From Paucibacter sp. PLA-PC-4 (lineage in GTDB: Bacteria > Pseudomonadota > Gammaproteobacteria > Burkholderiales > Burkholderiaceae_C): DNA of 64,000 nt. Made by a program: the position numbers and the translations under genes. Shown here one piece after another: positions 27,175 to 36,160 of the stretch. The notes beneath the pieces are model-generated. The model made no database searches, was not told the DNA's origin, and saw only the letters and a list, made by a program, of their open reading frames with translations. The stretch covers positions 186,001-250,000 of the forward strand of contig NZ_JAPFGP010000005.1 in NCBI RefSeq assembly GCF_026241155.1, written 5' to 3'. How positions within the stretch are numbered: the stretch's first letter is position 1; each line of letters starts with the position of its first letter.

Positions 27175-28377
27175 TCAATGGCCGACCGGAGCCGGCCCGC
27201 CGCGTGAGGGGCGCAAGCCGGCGCGCTGGTCCAGCACGCCGCTCCAGGCCGTCAGACCCAGCGCGCCCAGCACCACCAGCGCCCCGATCCATGGCGTGTT
27301 CAGAACGCCCCAGCGCGCGACGATCTCGCCGCCTAGCAGCGCGCCGCCGGCAATGCCCAGGTTGAAGGCAGCGATGTTCAAGCCCGAAGCCACGTCGATG
27401 GCGCGCGGCGCATGGATCTCGGCCTGCTGCACCACATAGACCTGCAAGCCGGCCACATTGCCGAAGGCCACCGCGCCCCACAGCAGCACGGTCAGCACCA
27501 CAAGCGGCTTGGATGCTGCGGTGAAGGTCAACAGCAGCAGCACGGCAGAGAGCAGCGCGAAGATGATCTTCAGGGCACCGATGGGCCCACGCTGGTCCGC
27601 GAGCTTGCCGCCCCAGAGATTGCCCGCCGCGACCGACAGGCCGTAAGCCAGCATCACCAGGCCAACGGCGCTGGCGTCGAAGCCGGCCACCTCCTGCAGG
27701 ATGGGCGCCAGATAGGTGAAGGCAACAAAAGAGCCGCCGTAGCCGACCGCCGTCATCGCATAGACCAGCAGAAGGCGCGGCTCGCGCAGCACGGCCGCCT
27801 GTTGCAGCAGCGAGGCCGGCTTGCTGTGCGCAATGTTCTTGGGCACGAACAACAGGCTGCCGACAAAGGCGATCAGACCCAGCGCGGCGACCGCCAAAAA
27901 GGTCGCGCGCCAACCGAAGTGCTGGCCGATGAAGGTGCCCAGCGGCACGCCGGTTACCAGGGCCACGGTCAGGCCGGTGAACATGGTGGCGATCGCGCTG
28001 GCAGCCTTGTCCTTGGGCACCAGACCGGTCGCGATGGTCGAGCCGATCGAGAAGAACACACCGTGCGCCAGACCGGTGACGATGCGGGCGGCGATCAGGC
28101 TTTCGTAGCCGGGCGCCCGCCAGGCCAGCAGATTGCCAGCGGTAAACAGGACCATCAGACCCAGCAGCAAAGCCTTGCGCGGCACGCGACCGGTCAGCGC
28201 GGTCAGCACAGGCGCGCCGATGGCGACGCCCATCGCGTAGAGGCTGACCAGCAGGCCTGCCGAAGGCACGCTCACGCCAAGGTCGGCCGCCAGCGTCGGG
28301 ATCAGGCCGACGATGACGAACTCGGTCGTCCCGATGGCAAAGGCGCTGAGTGTCAGCGCCCAGAGGGCAAGAGGCAT
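27175..28377 (-). CDS. MFS transporter (DHA1/AraJ-like efflux)
   Basis: 400 residues with about 12 membrane segments. The N-terminus (LWALTLSAFAIGTTEFVIVG) and the loop GRVPRKALLLG are typical of the DHA1 drug/arabinose efflux subgroup. The substrate is unknown. It is the first gene of a two-gene unit with the reductase. The ATG at 28377 starts the first membrane segment directly; the 106 bases to the divergent LysR start hold the shared control region. Confidence 0.88.
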   Translation of the reverse strand: MPLALWALTLSAFAIGTTEFVIVGLIPTLAADLGVSVPSAGLLVSLYAMGVAIGAPVLTALTGRVPRKALLLGLMVLFTAGNLLAWRAPGYESLIAARIVTGLAHGVFFSIGSTIATGLVPKDKAASAIATMFTGLTVALVTGVPLGTFIGQHFGWRATFLAVAALGLIAFVGSLLFVPKNIAHSKPASLLQQAAVLREPRLLLVYAMTAVGYGGSFVAFTYLAPILQEVAGFDASAVGLVMLAYGLSVAAGNLWGGKLADQRGPIGALKIIFALLSAVLLLLTFTAASKPLVVLTVLLWGAVAFGNVAGLQVYVVQQAEIHAPRAIDVASGLNIAAFNLGIAGGALLGGEIVARWGVLNTPWIGALVVLGALGLTAWSGVLDQRAGLRPSRGGPAPVGH

Positions 28378-28462
28378 GATGAGGAACTCCGGGGTGTTGG
28401 GAAGAAAGTGGCCGCAGTGTGGCTGTGCCTCCTTTGCAGATAAACCCCGTTTTCGGCGATAT

Positions 28463-28485
28463 ATTCTTGAATAAAATTCAAGAAT
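28463..28485. promoter_or_regulatory. perfect inverted repeat overlapping the LysR start codon
   Basis: Arms ATTCTTGAAT and ATTCAAGAAT, ten bases each and fully symmetric, separated by AAA. The right arm runs into the ATG of the LysR gene (28484-28486). The position suits autorepression of the regulator; the divergent MFS start is about 85 bases away. Strength of symmetry makes a specific protein site likely; which protein binds is inferred. Confidence 0.7.
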
Positions 28486-29389
28486 GAAGACCACCTTAGA
28501 TGAGCTGCAGACCCTGGTCGCCGTGGTCGATGGCGGCTCGATCACGGCCGCCGCCGAGCGTCTGGGTCAGACCGTCTCGGCCATCAGCCGCTCGCTGGCG
28601 CGGCTGGAGGAGAAGCTGGAAACCAGCCTGCTGAGCCGCACGACACGCCGGCTGGCGTTGACCGAGGAGGGCCAGGTCTTGCTGAGCCGGGCACGCAAGA
28701 TCCTCGACTCGGTCGAGGAAGCCGAGGACCAGTTGGCCCAGCGCCGCCAGAAGCCGGCCGGGCGGCTGCGTGTCAACGCCGCCTCGCCCTTCATGCTGCA
28801 TGTGCTGGTGCCGCTGCTGGGCGAGCTGCGCGCGCGCTTTCCCGAGCTGGAGCTGGAGCTCAACAGCGACGAGCTGAACATCGACCTGCTCGAACAGCGC
28901 ACCGATGTGGCTTTTAGGATCGGCGCGCTGCGCGACTCCACGCTGCACGCCCGGCCGCTGGGCAGCAGCCGGCTGCGCGTGCTGGCCAGCCCGGCATATC
29001 TAAAGGCGGTGGGTCGGCCCCGAAAGGTGTCCGACCTGGGCGGCCTGAGCCTGTTGGGCTTTGCGCAGCCGGAGAGCCTGAACGACTGGCCCTTGCGCCA
29101 CCCGCAGGGCGATGCACTGCGCATCACGCCCACCCTGCAGGCCTCCAGCGGCGAGACCCTGCGCCAGCTGGCCCTGGCCGGCCATGGCCTCGTCTGCCTG
29201 GCCGACTTCATGACCCAGGCCGATCGCGAGCGCGGCGATTTGGTCCAGGTGCTGATCAAGGACACGGTCGAGGTCCTGCAGCCGATCAACGCCGTCTACT
29301 ACCGCAACACCCAGCTAGCAGCGCGCATCGCCTGCTTTCTCGACCATGTGGCCGAGCGCATCGCCGGCTGCGCCTGGGTGCTGCGTTAG
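28484..29389 (+). CDS. LysR-family transcriptional regulator
   Basis: 301 residues: N-terminal helix-turn-helix (about 5-64, with GSITAAAERLGQTVSAISRS) and a C-terminal substrate-binding domain (about 90-290). It is divergent from the MFS-reductase pair, the usual arrangement for a LysR regulator and its target, and resembles the dkgB/yafC pairing of E. coli. Its start codon lies within the perfect inverted repeat at 28463-28485, so binding there would block its own transcription. The inducer is unknown. Confidence 0.9.
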   Translation: MKTTLDELQTLVAVVDGGSITAAAERLGQTVSAISRSLARLEEKLETSLLSRTTRRLALTEEGQVLLSRARKILDSVEEAEDQLAQRRQKPAGRLRVNAASPFMLHVLVPLLGELRARFPELELELNSDELNIDLLEQRTDVAFRIGALRDSTLHARPLGSSRLRVLASPAYLKAVGRPRKVSDLGGLSLLGFAQPESLNDWPLRHPQGDALRITPTLQASSGETLRQLALAGHGLVCLADFMTQADRERGDLVQVLIKDTVEVLQPINAVYYRNTQLAARIACFLDHVAERIAGCAWVLR

Positions 29390-29401
29390 CGCGCCAGGCG
29401 G

Positions 29402-29643
29402 CTCAAACTTGCGGAGGCGCAAGCAGGCGGCGTTCGCCGAGTAGCGCCGCCAGCAGCACACCGGCCGTCATCGCCAGGCCGCTGAGCAGCTCCCACTACA
29501 AGGTCATCAAGATGACTTGCAGCCATTTGCCGGAGGGCAGGTCCGGCTCGGGCGGGTCGCCGGCCAGAATCGCGGCGCCGCACAGCAATCACCGCAGCAG
29601 TGCCGCGAGCCCGCGATGCATTCCGGTGCGCCAGATCTCCGCT
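29402..29643 (-). pseudogene. decayed C-terminal fragment of a membrane-protein paralogue
   Basis: Directly after the intact membrane gene, the minus strand still translates into a sensible membrane-protein tail ending WELLSGLAMTAGVLLAALLG and a stop at 29402. It parallels the intact gene's tail (WGLLNGLAVLVGMLVAAALA). Two in-frame stops interrupt it, TGA near 29593 and TAG at 29496-29498, both one base from a tryptophan codon at positions where Trp fits. I read it as the remnant of a tandem or related gene; a sequencing error would have to occur twice. Confidence 0.6.
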
Positions 29644-30128
29644 CAGCGGTGGCGCGTCAGGCCTTGCAGCAGGACATGGCGCCGTGCCAGCGCGGCCGCC
29701 ACCAACATGCCGACCAGCACCGCCAGTCCGTTGAGCAGACCCCATAGCGGCGGCACCCGCGGCGACAGGAGCAGCGTGCTCAGCGGCATTGCTACGAAGG
29801 ACGTGGTGTCGGCCGCACACACGACGCCATACATCAGCCAGGCCAGCCAGGCCAGGCCTAGTCCGCCCAGGCACCATGCAGTGGCAGGCCAGCGGCCGCG
29901 CCGATACGGCCGCAGTGTCACATAGCTCCAGCTCAACGCCAGCACAAATATGGGCATGGCATAGACGGTCGCCTCGGCCAGGAGCTGCGGCACGCTCTCC
30001 GAGTGGCCCCACAGCGCCGTCAGGGTCAGAGGCAGGCGCAGGCCGGCCAGCGAGCCGCCCAGCATCACCGCCGTGCTGTAGAGGGCCAGCCCGGAGGCGA
30101 AGGCAGCGATGCGCCGCGAGTGTTTCAT
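29643..30128 (-). CDS. hypothetical four-helix membrane protein
   Basis: 161 residues with about four hydrophobic segments (near 9-28, 51-68, 80-105, 125-150) and a basic C-terminus (ARRHVLLQGLTRHR). I do not recognise a family. The ATG at 30128 gives a natural start (MKHSRRIAAF) with the first helix right after. It is the last intact gene of a minus-strand run that includes tapT and the hybrid kinase, separated from tapT by 91 bases. The decayed sequence just downstream is related to its C-terminal part. Confidence 0.6.
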   Translation of the reverse strand: MKHSRRIAAFASGLALYSTAVMLGGSLAGLRLPLTLTALWGHSESVPQLLAEATVYAMPIFVLALSWSYVTLRPYRRGRWPATAWCLGGLGLAWLAWLMYGVVCAADTTSFVAMPLSTLLLSPRVPPLWGLLNGLAVLVGMLVAAALARRHVLLQGLTRHR

Positions 30129-30219
30129 GAAACCCAACAAACTAGGGATGGACGTTGCCCGATTCTGATAGACCAAGCCGCCGCAAAGCATCCCCACCCC
30201 CCCATATCAAGGGCCGGTC

Positions 30220-30768
30220 TTACCCCTGCGGCGGCCCTAAGCCGTCCATCAGGCGCTGGAAGGCCAGCCACAACGGCAACTGATCACGCGCCTCCAACTG
30301 CTCCAAGGCCAAGGCCGCCGCCTCCAGGGTCGAGAGTTGATGAGCGCGCTGGGCCTTGCGGACCGCATAGCGCGAGGCCGGCGGCTGTTCCCAGCTCAGC
30401 CTCGGCAAGGCCTGCAGCAGCGGATTCAGCGCCAGCATCTTGCGGCTCTTGCGCCAGGTGCCGTCCAGCACGATCAGCCGACTGGGCGCAGCCGGCAGCG
30501 GCGGCCCGTGCCGCGCCGGGTCATTCGGATACAGCAGCACCGCGCTGGCCAGCAGCGGCGCCAGCTCGGCCGGGTCGAAGACCTCGCCAACCAGCAGCCG
30601 GCTGTGCGCCAGGCACAGATGCAGCAGCCGGGCTGTGCCCTTGGCCTGGCGCGCTTCCAGGGGGTGTTGCAGGATCAACAACTCCAGCTCGTTGTCCACA
30701 GGCACTGCCAGCGCGCAGATGCAATGGCTTTGCGGGCGCAGGCAGCGCGTACAGCAGAGTCGGGTCAT
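30220..30768 (-). CDS. tapT: tRNA-uridine aminocarboxypropyltransferase (DTW domain)
   Basis: 182 residues. Contains the DTW-family signature as DGTW (VLDGTWRKSRKM) and an N-terminal cysteine cluster (CCTRC, HCIC) that fits a structural metal site. Family members transfer the 3-amino-3-carboxypropyl group from SAM to uridine (acp3U) in tRNA. It follows the hybrid kinase gene after 20 bases on the same strand. Confidence 0.88.
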   Translation of the reverse strand: MTRLCCTRCLRPQSHCICALAVPVDNELELLILQHPLEARQAKGTARLLHLCLAHSRLLVGEVFDPAELAPLLASAVLLYPNDPARHGPPLPAAPSRLIVLDGTWRKSRKMLALNPLLQALPRLSWEQPPASRYAVRKAQRAHQLSTLEAAALALEQLEARDQLPLWLAFQRLMDGLGPPQG

Positions 30769-30788
30769 CGCCGCACCGTCTTAGGCAC

Positions 30789-33560
30789 TCAACGGGGGCC
30801 GAGGCTGTCGAGCAGACTCAGAAAACGTGCCACGTCCAGCGGCTTAGTCAGGTAGTCGTCGAAGCCCGCCGCTCGGCCGCGCACCAGATCCTCTGGCTTG
30901 GCATTGGCGCTGACCGCGACCACCGGGATGCCGCGGGTGGCCGGATCGGCGCGCAAACGCTGCAGCACTGCATAGCCGTCGAGCTCAGGCAAATTGATGT
31001 CCAGAAGGATCAGCGCCGGCCGCTGCTCGGCCGCCAGCGCCAAGCCGCCGTGCGCGCCCAGCGCCTTCAATAGCTCGATGCCGGGCCGCATCGCGACGAT
31101 GCTCTCGACCAGATGCAGGTTGGCTGCGTTGTCTTCGATGCACAGCAGCCGCCAGCTAGACGCGCTGTCGGGCTGAGTCGTCGGCGTCGGTGCCGAAGAG
31201 GGCAGCGGCAGCGCCTGAGAGCCTTGCGCTAGCGGCAGCTCAATCCAGAACTCGCTGCCCACACCGGGGCGGCTCTCGACCCCAATGCAGCCCTCCATCA
31301 GCTCGACCAGACGCTTAGCAATGGCCAGACCTATGCCCGTGCCCTCGATCGCGGCCTGGTCGGCCGCCAGCCGCTCGAAGGGCACGAACAGCCGCGCGCG
31401 CTGCTCCGCGCTGAGGCCGACGCCACTGTCGGCCACTGTCAGGCGCAAGCGCCCGCCCAGCGCCCGGCTGCCTATCGTGACCCATCCCTCGCGCCGGTTG
31501 TACTTGATCGCGTTGGACAGCAAGTTCAGCAGCACCTGCTTGAGCCGCACCGGATCGGCCCAAACCAGCAGCGCCTCGCCGCCGGGTTCGGCCTGCATGC
31601 GGACGCCGCGCGCCTGAGCCTGCGGGCGCAGCAGTGACAGGCAGTCGGCCAGCAGCGGCGCCAGGGCCACCGGCTCGGGCGCCACCGCGAACTTGCCGGA
31701 CTCGATGCGCGCCAGATCCAGCACCTCATTGATCAGGTCCAACAGGTGCTCGCCTGCCTTCAGGATCTCGCGCAGATAGTCGGTCTGCCCGGGCTCGCGC
31801 AATTGCAGCTCCAGCAGCTGGCCGAAGCCTAGGATGGCGTTCAGCGGTGTGCGCAGCTCATGGCTCATGCGCGAGAGGAAATCGCTCTTCGCGGCATTCG
31901 CCCGCTCGGCCTCCTGCTTGGCCTGCAGCAACTCGGCGGTGCGGTCCAACACGCGCTGCTCGAGCTCTTCATTGAGCTGCTGCAGCGCCTGCTCGGCCTG
32001 CTTTCTTGCGGTGATGTCGGTGACGCTGCCGCGCACCAGGCGCTGGCCGGCCGCCGGCATGCGCACCAGACGCACCTCGCAGGCCACATTGCGGCCGCTG
32101 CTGTGGCGGTGCATCCATTCGAAAACCGGGCTGCCGCCGTCCAGGGCCTGGCGCATCCAGCCCTGGGCAGCCGCCAGGCTGGGCCGGCCGTCGGGTTGGG
32201 TCGGCGGGCTCAGCTGGCCCGGGCTGCAGCCCATCAACTGATCGCGCGGCAGGCCGAACAGGCGCACCGCGTTTTCATTGACCTCGCAGTAGCAGCCGGC
32301 ATCGGCGTCAAACATCATGATGGCCTCGGGCGCCAGCTCGATCTGCAGCCGAAAGCGCTGCTCGCTGTCGGCCAGGGCCTGGGCGGCGCGGCGCCGCTCG
32401 GTCACATCCATGGTCGTGCCGAACAGGCGCAGCGCCTGCCCGGCAGCATCATGCTGAACCCGGCCGATCTCCTCCAGAACCCGCTCGCCATCGGGGCGCA
32501 GCACACGAAACTCGATACGGTAGGACGGCGCCTGACCCGGCAGCAGTGGCCGCTCGACGGTGCTGCGCAGACGCTCGCGGTCGTCCGGATGCACGACCTG
32601 CATCACCAGGTCCAAGCTGGGCCGCACTAGGCCAGGCGTGAAGCCGAACAGGCGAAACTCCTCGTCCGACCAGGTCGACTGGCCGGTGATGACATCGTAG
32701 TTCCAGTTGCCCAGGTGGGCCATGGTCTGGGCCTCGGCCAGCAGGGCCTCGCTGCGCGCCAGCAGATCGCGCGCTAGCCGCTTCTCAGTGACATCGCGCA
32801 GCACCGCCAGCAGGCATTGCTGATCCTGCAAGGTCACCAGCATCGGGCTGACATCGGCGTAGAAGACCTCGCCACTTTTGCGCCGAAACGCCAGCTCCTG
32901 CGCCAGGCTGAAGTCGCCCCGCTCGATACGCGCCATCACCTGGCGCATCCGCGGTATCGCATTGGGCGGGTGCAGCTCGGGCGGCGTCAGCGCCAGCATC
33001 TCGGCCTCGGTATAGCCCAGCATGCGGCAGCAGGCCGGGTTGGCCATCAGCAATCTGCCATCGGCCACCCGGGCCACCAGAATGCCCTCCTGCGCCTTGT
33101 CGTAGATGGCCCGCAGCGTGGCCTCGCTGTCCTTGAGCCGGCGCTCCAGTTCGCGCTGCTCACCGACCTCCCAGAAGATGCCGCAGACCCCGACGGCCCG
33201 GCCCTGGGCGTCGAAAATCGGCGTCTTGATGGTGTGGACCGTGCTGTCGATACCCTCGTGCACATCCTGCTCGTCGAAGGCCTCGACCTCGCCGCGCGCC
33301 ATCACCCGGGCATCGTCGGCACGGTATTTGTCGGCCCATTCGCGCGGATGCAATGCATAGTCGTCGCGGCCGATGATCTCGGCTGGTGTGCGGCCGAAGC
33401 GCGTCGCATAGTGCTTGTTCACGGCCTGGTAGATGCCCTGGGCGTTCTTGATGAAGACGCTTTGCGGGATGTGGTCAATCAGCGCGGCATAGCTGGCGCG
33501 CTCGTCGCCCAGCGGGTGGGGCGCCTCGGGGGCTGGGTCGGGACGCGCGGCAGACGACAT
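30789..33560 (-). CDS. multi-PAS hybrid sensor histidine kinase
   Basis: 923 residues, no membrane segment: about four PAS domains in the first ~530 residues, a short coiled coil, a HisKA domain with phospho-acceptor His567 (MSHELRTPL), an HATPase domain (N, G1 and G2 boxes visible, e.g. GTGIGLAIAK), and a C-terminal receiver domain with Asp854 (LLDINLPELDG). It is a soluble sensor with an internal phosphorelay step; no Hpt protein or output regulator gene is adjacent, so the downstream partner is unknown. Confidence 0.93.
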   Translation of the reverse strand: MSSAARPDPAPEAPHPLGDERASYAALIDHIPQSVFIKNAQGIYQAVNKHYATRFGRTPAEIIGRDDYALHPREWADKYRADDARVMARGEVEAFDEQDVHEGIDSTVHTIKTPIFDAQGRAVGVCGIFWEVGEQRELERRLKDSEATLRAIYDKAQEGILVARVADGRLLMANPACCRMLGYTEAEMLALTPPELHPPNAIPRMRQVMARIERGDFSLAQELAFRRKSGEVFYADVSPMLVTLQDQQCLLAVLRDVTEKRLARDLLARSEALLAEAQTMAHLGNWNYDVITGQSTWSDEEFRLFGFTPGLVRPSLDLVMQVVHPDDRERLRSTVERPLLPGQAPSYRIEFRVLRPDGERVLEEIGRVQHDAAGQALRLFGTTMDVTERRRAAQALADSEQRFRLQIELAPEAIMMFDADAGCYCEVNENAVRLFGLPRDQLMGCSPGQLSPPTQPDGRPSLAAAQGWMRQALDGGSPVFEWMHRHSSGRNVACEVRLVRMPAAGQRLVRGSVTDITARKQAEQALQQLNEELEQRVLDRTAELLQAKQEAERANAAKSDFLSRMSHELRTPLNAILGFGQLLELQLREPGQTDYLREILKAGEHLLDLINEVLDLARIESGKFAVAPEPVALAPLLADCLSLLRPQAQARGVRMQAEPGGEALLVWADPVRLKQVLLNLLSNAIKYNRREGWVTIGSRALGGRLRLTVADSGVGLSAEQRARLFVPFERLAADQAAIEGTGIGLAIAKRLVELMEGCIGVESRPGVGSEFWIELPLAQGSQALPLPSSAPTPTTQPDSASSWRLLCIEDNAANLHLVESIVAMRPGIELLKALGAHGGLALAAEQRPALILLDINLPELDGYAVLQRLRADPATRGIPVVAVSANAKPEDLVRGRAAGFDDYLTKPLDVARFLSLLDSLGPR

Positions 33561-33616
33561 TCGCTAAGCCTAGGTTCTATGCTTGTTCGCCGGCCAGTAT
33601 CGGGGACAGGACTTGC

Positions 33617-34855
33617 CTAGGGCAACAAGGGCTTGTCATCCAAAAGTGCCTCGATCCTGGCCATCATCGCGCGGTAGGCCGGCGCCTCAGGGCCGCCGTA
33701 CTGCTGTCTGAACTCGGCAGCGCTGAGATACTCGGGCAGATCGGAGACATCGGGCAGCAGCTCGGCCTCGCTGAGGCCGGCGGCCAGGCGCCGCTGCAGC
33801 GCCTGCGGGCGCTGCACGGCCAACAGCCCCAGCCGGCTGCCGGCGCGGTCGGCGGCGATGTCGTTGAAGCTGAAGCCGCTACCGCTGCGGACATCGGCCT
33901 GCTCCTTGTAGATGCCCACGGCGTCGGCCAGCGGCCCGCCACCCTCGGCCGCCAGCACTGCCGAGATCAGCAGATGCAGCGGGAAGTCGGGCCGGCCATA
34001 GAGCTGGACCTCCAGCGGCCGGGGCTGCGGCCAGCCGCGCGCTGCCGGCACCAGCCGACCCAGGCCCTGGCCGCTGGCATAGGCGGCCAGGCTCAGTAGC
34101 ACGGCGCGATTCTCGGCCGCCGCGTCCTGACCGGCGGCCGTGCGCTCGACGGCCAGCTGGAACAGCGGCGTCAGCAGTTCGACCACCGACACCGGGCTCG
34201 GCTGCTTCGACGCCAGCTGCACCAGCCGGTCCGAATAGGCTCGCAGCCGCGCCTGATCGGCGGCGGGCAGCAGCGAGTCCAGCATGCGGCGGTAGCTGTC
34301 GGCATGCCATTCATAGGCCAGTTGCACCCGGCCGTGCTCCAGCGCCACATGCTTGATCATCTGACGCAGCAGCCGCGCCTCCTCGAAGGCCGCGACGCGC
34401 GTCAGCGTCCGTTCTCGCAACAGCGCGGTCAGCCAGTCAGGCAGCGGCAGCCGGCCCAGGCGCAGGTCCTCGATGCGCGGCAGGCCGCCGTTCTGCACCA
34501 GGCGCGCGCTGGCATTGAGCCAGAACGGCCCGCCCAGCGCCAGGCTTGCGCGGGCCAGTGCGTGGCCGTCCTGCAGGCTCAGCCGGGCCGCCAGCTGCGG
34601 GTGGCGGCTGGACAGATAGTTCAGCAGCAGGGCCAGCTCGGCCTCGGACACCTGGACCGAGCGCAACTCGCCCGCCGGCCCGAGGCGCGGGTCATTGCGG
34701 CGCAGGAAGCTGCGGGCCTTGGCCACATCCGCGGCCGAGATCGCCGGTGGCTGGGGCACTGCTGGAGCGGTCTGCAGAGCCAGCGCCACGGCCAGCAAGG
34801 CAGTCAGCGACAGCACGGACAGGAGGTAGAGAGAACAACGAAGAAACAATTTCAT
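33617..34855 (-). CDS. hypothetical exported or membrane-anchored protein
   Basis: 412 residues starting with one hydrophobic segment (about 5-28), either a signal anchor or an uncleaved signal. The rest is Leu/Ala/Arg-rich with no family I recognise; strings include SFNDIAADRAGSRLGLLAV. It is the first gene of the minus-strand group with the hybrid kinase (56-base gap) and is divergent from the DUF2946 gene at 34927, leaving only 71 bases for both promoters. Initiation at 34855 puts the hydrophobic segment at the N-terminus; the longer upstream frame does not look coding. Confidence 0.7.
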   Translation of the reverse strand: MKLFLRCSLYLLSVLSLTALLAVALALQTAPAVPQPPAISAADVAKARSFLRRNDPRLGPAGELRSVQVSEAELALLLNYLSSRHPQLAARLSLQDGHALARASLALGGPFWLNASARLVQNGGLPRIEDLRLGRLPLPDWLTALLRERTLTRVAAFEEARLLRQMIKHVALEHGRVQLAYEWHADSYRRMLDSLLPAADQARLRAYSDRLVQLASKQPSPVSVVELLTPLFQLAVERTAAGQDAAAENRAVLLSLAAYASGQGLGRLVPAARGWPQPRPLEVQLYGRPDFPLHLLISAVLAAEGGGPLADAVGIYKEQADVRSGSGFSFNDIAADRAGSRLGLLAVQRPQALQRRLAAGLSEAELLPDVSDLPEYLSAAEFRQQYGGPEAPAYRAMMARIEALLDDKPLLP

Positions 34856-34926
34856 TGCCGCGCAGTCTGCCAGCTTTGCGGACAGACCATGCAGGAGCAG
34901 CCGATGTCCGGCCCTAGAATGCCGCC

Positions 34927-35325
34927 ATGCACCGCACAGGCAATCATCGCCGCGTCTCGATCTGGCTGGCCATCTGGGCCCTGCTGTTCGCTGCGCTCGC
35001 GCCGACCTTGTCGCATGCGGTGCGGGCCGCCACACCGGACGCCGGCTGGGTCGAAGTCTGCACCGTGGCCGGCAGCAAATGGGTGCAGCTGAGCCAGTCG
35101 GCGGACGACGCAGGCACACCAGACAGCGATCCCGGCCTGCATGCGCTGGAGCATTGTCCGGCCTGCTCGGCCTACACGCCCGCACCGTGCCTGCCTCCCA
35201 GCGATTACGCCACCCTGCTGCAGCTGAGTCTTGGCGACGCCCTGCCGTCGCTGTTCCTGCAGGCGCCGCACACGCTGTTTGCCTGGGCCAGCGCCCAGCC
35301 GCGCGGTCCACCGTCGCAGTCCTGA
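34927..35325 (+). CDS. DUF2946 family protein (first copy)
   Basis: 132 residues. A hydrophobic N-terminal segment ending near SHAVRAA, then a short exported region with the HCxxC motif (HCPACSAY), a possible metal site, and a proline-rich C-terminus containing QPRGPP. DUF2946 proteins are uncharacterised but recur in copper-linked loci. It opens a plus-strand run that continues through 40463. A second copy lies at 36161. Confidence 0.75.
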   Translation: MHRTGNHRRVSIWLAIWALLFAALAPTLSHAVRAATPDAGWVEVCTVAGSKWVQLSQSADDAGTPDSDPGLHALEHCPACSAYTPAPCLPPSDYATLLQLSLGDALPSLFLQAPHTLFAWASAQPRGPPSQS

Positions 35326-35425
35326 GCCCGCAAGACTGCGGCAGCGCCTCGCCTCCAGCGGGGGTTGCCGCCCCTTGTTGAAACAACGCCGCCCATTGAG
35401 CGGGTGAGCGCCGCCGGGAACCCGA

Positions 35426-35668
35426 ATGACCGTCAACCCTGTTTCGCAGCCCGCCGTTGCGACCGATACCACCGCGCTGTACTGGTGCGAGTTCGATGCC
35501 GCACTGCGCCCGATGCTGGGGCTGGCCGTCGTGCTGGCCGCCGTGACTGCCGCCTTGCTAACGCTCAGCGGTTCGGCTCGCCCTACGATGCCGGAGCTGC
35601 CATCATCGCAAACCTGTCCTGCGGCCTGTGCCGCCCCTTTCCTCCCCATCCCGAAGGACCTGACATGA
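35426..35668 (+). CDS. small single-helix membrane protein
   Basis: 80 residues with one hydrophobic helix (about 29-47) and a short tail with a CPAAC motif. No family recognised. Its stop overlaps the start of the PCuAC gene (ATGATG), which suggests real translation and coupling. It may be a PCuAC-linked inner-membrane partner; that is inference from position. Confidence 0.55.
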   Translation: MTVNPVSQPAVATDTTALYWCEFDAALRPMLGLAVVLAAVTAALLTLSGSARPTMPELPSSQTCPAACAAPFLPIPKDLT

Positions 35669-36141
35669 TGCTCAAACCCGCCCTGACCGCCGCCCTGCTC
35701 GGCACCGTCCTGATGACCTCGGCCGCGGCCCAGGTCACCATCAAGGACGCCTGGGTGCGCGCCACCGTGCCGCAGCAAAAAGCCACCGGCGCCTTCATGC
35801 AGCTGAGCGCCACCAAGGACAGCCGCCTGGTCGCGGTCAGCTCCAGCGCCGTTCCGGTGGTCGAGGTGCATGAGATGGCGATGGACAACAACGTGATGAA
35901 GATGCGCCAGATCCCGGCCCTGGAGTTGCCGGCCGGCAAGAGCGTCGAGCTCAAGCCCGGCGGCTATCACATCATGCTGATGGATCTGAAGCAGCAGGTG
36001 AAGGTCGGAGACACGCTGCCGCTGACCCTGGTGTTCGAGGACAAGGCCGGCAAGCGCGAGACCGTCGAGGTCAAGGCCGAGGTCCGCGCACTGGGCACCG
36101 CGGCCGCCAAGCATGGCGGTCATAGCGACCACAAGCACTGA
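35665..36141 (+). CDS. PCuAC-type periplasmic copper(I) chaperone (first copy)
   Basis: 158 residues: signal peptide ending in AAAQ, then a cupredoxin-like PCuAC domain. The Cu(I) motif is complete: His-Glu-Met (EVHEM), Met-x-Met (MKM) and His-x-Met (YHIML). The His-rich tail (HGGHSDHKH) may add metal binding. Such proteins deliver copper to the CuA site of cytochrome oxidase or scavenge periplasmic copper. Two ATGs are adjacent at 35665 and 35668; the first overlaps the preceding stop. Confidence 0.92.
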   Translation: MMLKPALTAALLGTVLMTSAAAQVTIKDAWVRATVPQQKATGAFMQLSATKDSRLVAVSSSAVPVVEVHEMAMDNNVMKMRQIPALELPAGKSVELKPGGYHIMLMDLKQQVKVGDTLPLTLVFEDKAGKRETVEVKAEVRALGTAAAKHGGHSDHKH

Positions 36142-36160
36142 GACCCAGGCCCGACCGCTC

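Noticed and set aside
29386-30012. Minus-strand frame of 208 codons overlapping the hypothetical membrane protein
   Set aside because: Different frame from the membrane protein; translation is Arg/Ala-rich and non-membrane. The 29643-30128 frame and the decayed tail are more coherent.
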